53,468 nt of DNA from Acidobacteriota bacterium. GTDB lineage: Bacteria > Acidobacteriota > Terriglobia > UBA7540. The DNA lies in NCBI GenBank assembly GCA_021827255.1, contig JAKAWO010000001.1:1-53468 (forward strand), read 5' to 3'. Of the stretch, positions 49,504 to 53,468 are shown one piece after another; position 1 is the stretch's first letter, and each line of letters opens with the position of its first letter. The translations under genes and the position numbers were made by a program. The notes below the pieces were generated by a model, which searched no databases, was not told the DNA's origin, and saw only the letters and a list, made by a program, of their open reading frames with translations.

Positions 49504-51240
49504 TTACTCGTTATTCTTGATAACTCGCAGCGATGGCATCGGTCGCTCCCAGAGGATGTGCGCGTCCGCGGCATCGTGCGGGAAGTAAGGCGTCGAGCGT
49601 TTGTTGTCGGGCATGAGCACCACGTCCACGCGACGGTTGTTGGCCAAAACGTCGTCGTACCAGAAACGCATCTTCGCTGGCGCCTGGGGATTCTTGGCTT
49701 CCAAGGCTTTGACGTCGTCCAAGCTGAGCTCCTTGGTCTTCCCGTAAGCCTTGACGGTGATCGCGTCGGCCGGAACGCCTTGCGAGACCAAGTAGCTCTT
49801 CACGGCCTCGCCGCGGCGCTCGGAGAGAATCTGGTTGTAATGGAGCGGACCACGAACGTCCGCGTGAGCTTCCAGGATCAAGCTCGCGTTCGGGTTGTCA
49901 TTGTGATAGGCGATAAAGGTCGAGGCCAGCTTGTTGAGAGCATCCCTTTGGCTATTGAGCAATCCGTCATGCGGATGGGCTGGCGAAGGCCAGTTGGTGG
50001 GGAAGAAGATGCTGCTGAGGGCGACCTCATGGTGAGCTGCCTCGATCAGGCCCGTGATGTGGACGGTAGCGGTTTCGGTTGCCGAGCCGCCGCAAGCATT
50101 CGACGCCGTCAGGGTGTAAGTATCCGTTTCATCAACTGGCCCTGGGGTCGTCTGCTTGGGGGTGGGGGTAATGGTTCGGCTCCCGCTTGTCTCCACCGTC
50201 CCGATCGGGTCAATGCTGACCGTCTGGGCATTGGAGGTGGACCAAGTGAGTGTGGCTGAACCTTGCTCGACGACCTTGCTGCCGACCTTGTGGTATCGGA
50301 CTTCGCTCGGCTCGATGGTTATGGACGCCTGGATAGCCTTATCCACACTCACCGTGGAGCTGGACTTTACCACGCCGCCCGGTCCTGAAGCCGTGAAGTC
50401 GTAGGTCGTCGTCTCTTTCGGCGAAACCGACTGACTGCCCGAGGGCGCTACTTTGCCCACCTCGCTGATCTCAGTCGCCACCGCATCGCTCGATGACCAA
50501 GTTAGCTGGCTCGATCCTCCGCACTTGATGCTCGTAGGGTTGGCAGAAAATTCCCCCTTGACCGGAGCCACAGCGACAGTGGCGCTGGCACGGCCTGCCT
50601 TGAAGCGCGGCAAGGAGGTGACCTTCTTGCCTTCCGGCCAAGCCTGAGTCGTGGTAGAGCCGTTTTGGTTCACATGCACGATCGTCATTTCGTTCGGATG
50701 CACCGTCACGTCGCCGGACCAGATCGTCTGTCCCCACCACGTGATGGTCATGTGCTGAGTGCCGGGAGGCATGACGAGTTGCTCCTTGCCCGTCAAAAAC
50801 TCGTGGTCGAATTCATCCACATGCCCCACAAAATAGGCCGGCGTGCTCCCGTTCATCAGCACGGCAGCGTGGGGCGGAGCCCCCTTGATCTCGATCGCGC
50901 CCCAAGGAGGCGAAACGGGACCACCTTGGCGCTGCAGGTCAACCTTCAGGTTCGTTACCTTGCCGGCCCGCAGGTCAACCTTTTGAGTCGAAGTCTTATA
51001 ACCGTAATTGTGGACGGATACCGTGTGTTCACCAGGGGAAAGCCAAATCGTGCAAAGATGGGCCATGGTGCAGTTCCCTTCTTTCAGAGCTGCGCCATCT
51101 ACGAAGACGTAAGCTTGCGACGGACTAACTTGGATCCTCAGTTTCCCACGGGCACCCCGAGAATAGGCCGGAGGAACTGTGCCGAGCAGGAGCAGGGTCG
51201 CGAGTCCGACAAGGAGCAATGAGCTGCGTCGCGAATTCAT
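49504..51240 (-). CDS. secreted PEGA / Ig-like / OmpA-domain surface protein
   Basis: 578 residues. The signal peptide (LLLVGLATLLLLGTVPPAYS) is followed by a PEGA-like domain (about 30-110, KLRIQVSPSQAYVFVDGAAL), a middle beta-rich region with a WWGQTIWSGDVTV strand, two Ig-like repeats (about 215-385, each with a SSQLTWSSSDA or SATLTWSTSNA strand) and a C-terminal OmpA-like domain (about 420-560). In the last, LILEAHADVRGPLHYNQILS and RRGEAVKSYLV fit the peptidoglycan-binding loop. It probably sits in the outer membrane and holds onto the cell wall. The start is the ATG at 51240 after GGGAGGT; an upstream in-frame TTG gives an unlikely leader. Confidence 0.85.
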   Translation of the reverse strand: MNSRRSSLLLVGLATLLLLGTVPPAYSRGARGKLRIQVSPSQAYVFVDGAALKEGNCTMAHLCTIWLSPGEHTVSVHNYGYKTSTQKVDLRAGKVTNLKVDLQRQGGPVSPPWGAIEIKGAPPHAAVLMNGSTPAYFVGHVDEFDHEFLTGKEQLVMPPGTQHMTITWWGQTIWSGDVTVHPNEMTIVHVNQNGSTTTQAWPEGKKVTSLPRFKAGRASATVAVAPVKGEFSANPTSIKCGGSSQLTWSSSDAVATEISEVGKVAPSGSQSVSPKETTTYDFTASGPGGVVKSSSTVSVDKAIQASITIEPSEVRYHKVGSKVVEQGSATLTWSTSNAQTVSIDPIGTVETSGSRTITPTPKQTTPGPVDETDTYTLTASNACGGSATETATVHITGLIEAAHHEVALSSIFFPTNWPSPAHPHDGLLNSQRDALNKLASTFIAYHNDNPNASLILEAHADVRGPLHYNQILSERRGEAVKSYLVSQGVPADAITVKAYGKTKELSLDDVKALEAKNPQAPAKMRFWYDDVLANNRRVDVVLMPDNKRSTPYFPHDAADAHILWERPMPSLRVIKNNE

Positions 51241-51335
51241 TCGATGTACCTCCCTCAATCTTTCTTCACTGGTGCTTAAGGACAAAACGAGCTTAGCATT
51301 GACCCAGGGGAAAAAACACCAACTTCCAAGGTGGT

Positions 51336-51364
51336 AGCTTAGCAAGACGCTCGCCATATGTCAA
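51336..51364 (-). promoter_or_regulatory. probable promoter of the PEGA/OmpA gene
   Basis: Minus strand: TTGACA (51359-51364), 17 bases, TAAGCT (51336-51341). It leaves a leader of about 90 bases before the ATG at 51240. Confidence 0.6.
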
Positions 51365-51846
51365 TGAGATTAACGCGCAATAAATACAAGCGATAGTCAT
51401 AGGAAGGCATCTCGCAGCCCTGTGAATTTTTTACACGCCTCGCCGAGGTTTTGCCACCGCGGCCCTCGCCCATGCATGCTCTGCGAACATGCAGTTCGAC
51501 GATGTTCCGCGAGCGCACAGGAGCAGTTTGCCGGAGAGGAGTTTAACGAAACGCTCAGCAAATTCAGTGCTCACAATGCTTCGTCGAATTTCCAGGATGG
51601 TGAATTCGAGCCCGGCTTTGGATTCTCTTGGCTTTCGTGCCGTTCTCCCGCAGTAATTACGTGAGCTGCATAGCCTGTCGGCGTTGCCGTCGTGCATCGT
51701 CTCCAACTGCTTCCTTCCAACCCCGCAGTCATGGATGTAAACTTCGAATCCGGCGGCAGGCGCATCCGCAGGCATCGCAATTCAGAGCGAACCGGAACCG
51801 TGACAGCGAAAAATGCGATAATAGTTTGTTTCGTTCAGAATGATGG

Positions 51847-51875
51847 TTGACACGACCGCCATGTGACAGTACGAT
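51847..51875 (+). promoter_or_regulatory. probable promoter of the PilZ gene
   Basis: TTGACA (51847-51852), exactly 17 bases, TACGAT (51870-51875). The start site would fall about 25 bases before the PilZ ATG at 51909, which has AGGA seven bases ahead of it. Confidence 0.65.
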
Positions 51876-51908
51876 TACCGGAGAATTAATAGTTGCCTAG
51901 GAACCACT

Positions 51909-52223
51909 ATGGAGGCTCTTACAACCACTTACGCCACGCAGCGCCGCTGGCCTCGGGCAAGGGCAAACGTTCCCGTCAGGCTCGCCCTCGAATACCGCGG
52001 ACAGACAATCTTGCGCGACTCAACCGTGTTGGACCTTTCGAATCGAGGTATCCGTGTTCTCGCCGGCCCGGAGTTTACGCCGGGGCTGATTGTGCGGGTG
52101 ATTCCCAACGAAGGGGCGGACTTCGCGGAAAAGGCGCGCGTCGTTTGGATTGGCCCCGCGGCCTCCTCATCTGAACGGCAAGCAGGGCTGGAGTTTTTAG
52201 ACCCTCACCCCAAGCCGGCTTAG
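51909..52223 (+). CDS. single-domain PilZ protein
   Basis: 104 residues making one PilZ domain. The c-di-GMP-binding pattern is readable: the RxxxR motif in RRWPRARANVPVRL and the D/NxSxxG motif in LDLSNRGIRVL. With both motifs present it may bind cyclic di-GMP and pass the signal to a partner; there is no output domain. It has its own strong promoter. The gene at the right edge also has PilZ features, so c-di-GMP control seems relevant in this neighbourhood. Confidence 0.85.
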   Translation: MEALTTTYATQRRWPRARANVPVRLALEYRGQTILRDSTVLDLSNRGIRVLAGPEFTPGLIVRVIPNEGADFAEKARVVWIGPAASSSERQAGLEFLDPHPKPA

Positions 52224-52339
52224 CTTTGCCGCCTGGCAAGCCGCCAGCAGGATTCTCCGCTCAGGAGATTGAAACCCCAGCCAGCCTGCGAGAGTCTTGT
52301 GTAGTATCATCGCTTGTCTCTAGTTCAGAAGGAGCGGTG

Positions 52340-52738
52340 ATGGCCGAAAAGGTGACGAAGAGCGAGAAGGAATGGAAGGCCGCGCTCACGCCGGAACAAT
52401 TTCAAGTGACCCGCCAAAAAGGGACGGAACCTCCATTCACCGGCCGCTATTGGGACCAGCATGACCGCGGCGTTTACCGCTGCGTCTGCTGCGGCAGCGA
52501 GCTTTTCAGTTCCGAAGCCAAATTCGATTCGGGAACAGGCTGGCCGAGCTTTTGGGCGCCGCTCCACTCCGACCGTATTTCGGTCGAAACCGACCTGAGC
52601 CACATGATGGAACGCGCCGAAGTGCTTTGCGCCCACTGCGACGCTCACTTGGGCCATCTTTTTCCGGACGGCCCCAGGCCAACCGGAATTCGGTACTGCA
52701 TCAACTCGGCGGCATTAAAGTTCGATCCCGCCGAATAG
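52340..52738 (+). CDS. msrB: peptide-methionine (R)-S-oxide reductase
   Basis: 132 residues. MsrB repairs the R-form of methionine sulfoxide in proteins. The two zinc CxxC pairs are CVCC (Cys48/Cys51) and CAHC (Cys97/Cys100). The catalytic Cys120 lies in GIRYCINSAAL, and FDSGTGWPSF and DAHLGHLF are family signatures. Other MsrBs can have a resolving Cys near position 60-65; none is seen there, so another reductant or Cys may serve. Start is the ATG after AGAAGGAGCGGTG; upstream in-frame codons are not needed. It is a single gene. Confidence 0.96.
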   Translation: MAEKVTKSEKEWKAALTPEQFQVTRQKGTEPPFTGRYWDQHDRGVYRCVCCGSELFSSEAKFDSGTGWPSFWAPLHSDRISVETDLSHMMERAEVLCAHCDAHLGHLFPDGPRPTGIRYCINSAALKFDPAE

Positions 52739-52796
52739 TCGGTCTTCCAGAGGGACAGCAAAACCCGAAACGCTCATCCGTTGTGTATCCGAATTC

Positions 52797-53468
52797 CTAG
52801 GGTCGAACATAGGCCGCGCCACAAGCGAACGTGCCTTCTACCGTCTTTTCACAGTGGACAATTCGTATGGCGCAGAAGACGCTGCCTTGGACGGGAGCGT
52901 AGGGTACGGCTGCCTCCATGAGGGTCCCGACGTCATAGTGCTTTCGGCTCACGAAGCCGAAACCGCCCCGTGAAATACCGGTCGTGTCAACGATTTCCTC
53001 GCCGAATTGGCAATGACGCAGGCAGACCGCCATACGTAGCCGGACTCGCCGCTCTTGGCGCTCATCCCGAATCCGAAGCGGCCCTGGCAGCTCAGCCTCG
53101 AGGCTGGTCGCCTGCGGCTCCGACGGGTCCCAGCCGCTCGCCAACGCCGGCCGCCAGATGGTCGCGTCTCCACAGCGGGCGCAGCGGAGGGAAAGCCTTC
53201 GGCTGGCTTCAAAGACCTCGGCCTCGGACGCGTCCAAGTAGGCAACTTTGCGCGAGCGACAGGCTGCGCATTCGAGGAACACGCGCGCGGCCGCCCGCTC
53301 GGCTTCGGTCAGTTCCGGAAACTCGATGCCCCAGGGGTTTGCCGCATCCTCCAGGAAGGCGATGCCGTAATGATAACCCTCGGGCAGTTTCTGAATCTGC
53401 CCGACCACCCTGGCGGCGGCTTCCTTCCCCGTCGTCTTGCAAAGAATGGTCACCTCCTGGTCGGAGAT
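52797..53468 (-). CDS. protein with two PilZ-like domains around a zinc ribbon, 5' end outside window
   Basis: The frame stays open to the right edge (223 residues visible) without a clear start, so the gene continues beyond 53468; a GTG at 53453 after GGAG lies within a conserved-looking strand and is probably internal. The visible N-terminal part (EVTILCKTTGKEAAARVVGQ and YGIAFLE-x-x-x-x-P-W-G-I-E-F-P) matches the second half of a PilZ domain. A zinc-ribbon-like segment follows (ECAACRSRK and RCARCGDAT). A C-terminal domain has ERRVRLRMAV and a DTTGISRGGFGF loop typical of PilZ. It would be a soluble protein with two PilZ-like folds, a possible c-di-GMP sensor. Confidence 0.65.
   Translation of the reverse strand: MSDQEVTILCKTTGKEAAARVVGQIQKLPEGYHYGIAFLEDAANPWGIEFPELTEAERAAARVFLECAACRSRKVAYLDASEAEVFEASRRLSLRCARCGDATIWRPALASGWDPSEPQATSLEAELPGPLRIRDERQERRVRLRMAVCLRHCQFGEEIVDTTGISRGGFGFVSRKHYDVGTLMEAAVPYAPVQGSVFCAIRIVHCEKTVEGTFACGAAYVRP

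Larger units (their letters stand above)
51241..51908. other. long intergenic region between divergent surface and PilZ genes
   Basis: About 670 bases. The left end carries the leader and promoter of the OmpA-family gene and the right end the promoter of the PilZ gene; both are listed. In between (about 51370-51840) I see no convincing gene: a 114-residue minus-strand frame there has no recognisable motif and no clear ribosome binding site. Confidence 0.5.

Noticed and set aside
51431..51775. 114-residue minus-strand frame in the long intergenic region
   Set aside because: No motif, no clear ribosome binding site, and compositional bias does not favour it over non-coding DNA.
1..53468. CRISPR arrays, tRNA or rRNA genes, intact insertion sequences
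   Set aside because: No regular spacer-repeat pattern, cloverleaf or rRNA-like sequence was seen on either strand; only the IS5 remnant at the left end shows a mobile origin.

Overview
The window looks like chromosomal DNA of a GC-rich Gram-negative bacterium, most likely an Acidobacteriota member. This is inferred from the gene mix, not from a marker gene: PEGA-domain and OmpA-family surface proteins, PilZ proteins, DUF4139 and DUF1772 proteins, two TolC-type export systems, a cytidylate-kinase-like gene inside an efflux operon, and a GAF-GAF sigma-54 activator. I see no rRNA, tRNA, CRISPR array or intact mobile element. The only mobile trace is a decayed IS5-type transposase at the left edge.

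Left part (1-20600): an IS5 remnant, a small membrane protein, a receiver-like protein without its phospho-aspartate, a secreted GH3 beta-glucosidase with a PA14 insert, an aldo/keto reductase, a PMT/ArnT-like glycosyltransferase, a TolC-ABC ATPase-MacB permease operon without an adaptor gene, LemA, a cytochrome c and DUF1772 pair, a TPR protein, a glutaryl-CoA-dehydrogenase-like enzyme, a possible DNA methylase remnant, QueA, a GNAT acetyltransferase and a DUF4139 protein.

Middle (20800-31250): a HAD phosphatase; a periplasmic thiol-redox cluster that amounts to a split DsbD (CcdA, Lgt, a TlpA-like thioredoxin with a Cys-rich tail, and a free DsbD alpha domain); a phosphodiesterase overlapping a 37-residue membrane protein; GltX; a PEGA lipoprotein-like protein; and then the most striking locus. 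There a SAM-I riboswitch with its own promoter and terminator precedes a threonine-synthase-like PLP enzyme, a MoaD/ThiS-like sulfur carrier ending in Gly-Gly-Val, and homoserine kinase. The riboswitch points to methionine control. I propose that the three genes make homocysteine from O-phosphohomoserine, with a protein thiocarboxylate as sulfur donor.

Right part (31258-53468): an EmrAB-TolC-like efflux operon whose outer-membrane gene is fused to a STAS domain. It has a consensus sigma-54 promoter, tandem 18-bp upstream sites and an adjacent sigma-54 activator gene. Then come rho, the protein quality-control cluster tig-clpP-clpX-lon read from one strong promoter, an S41 protease, a LacI-family regulator, a PEGA/Ig/OmpA surface protein, a PilZ protein, MsrB, and a two-PilZ protein with a zinc ribbon that runs off the right edge.
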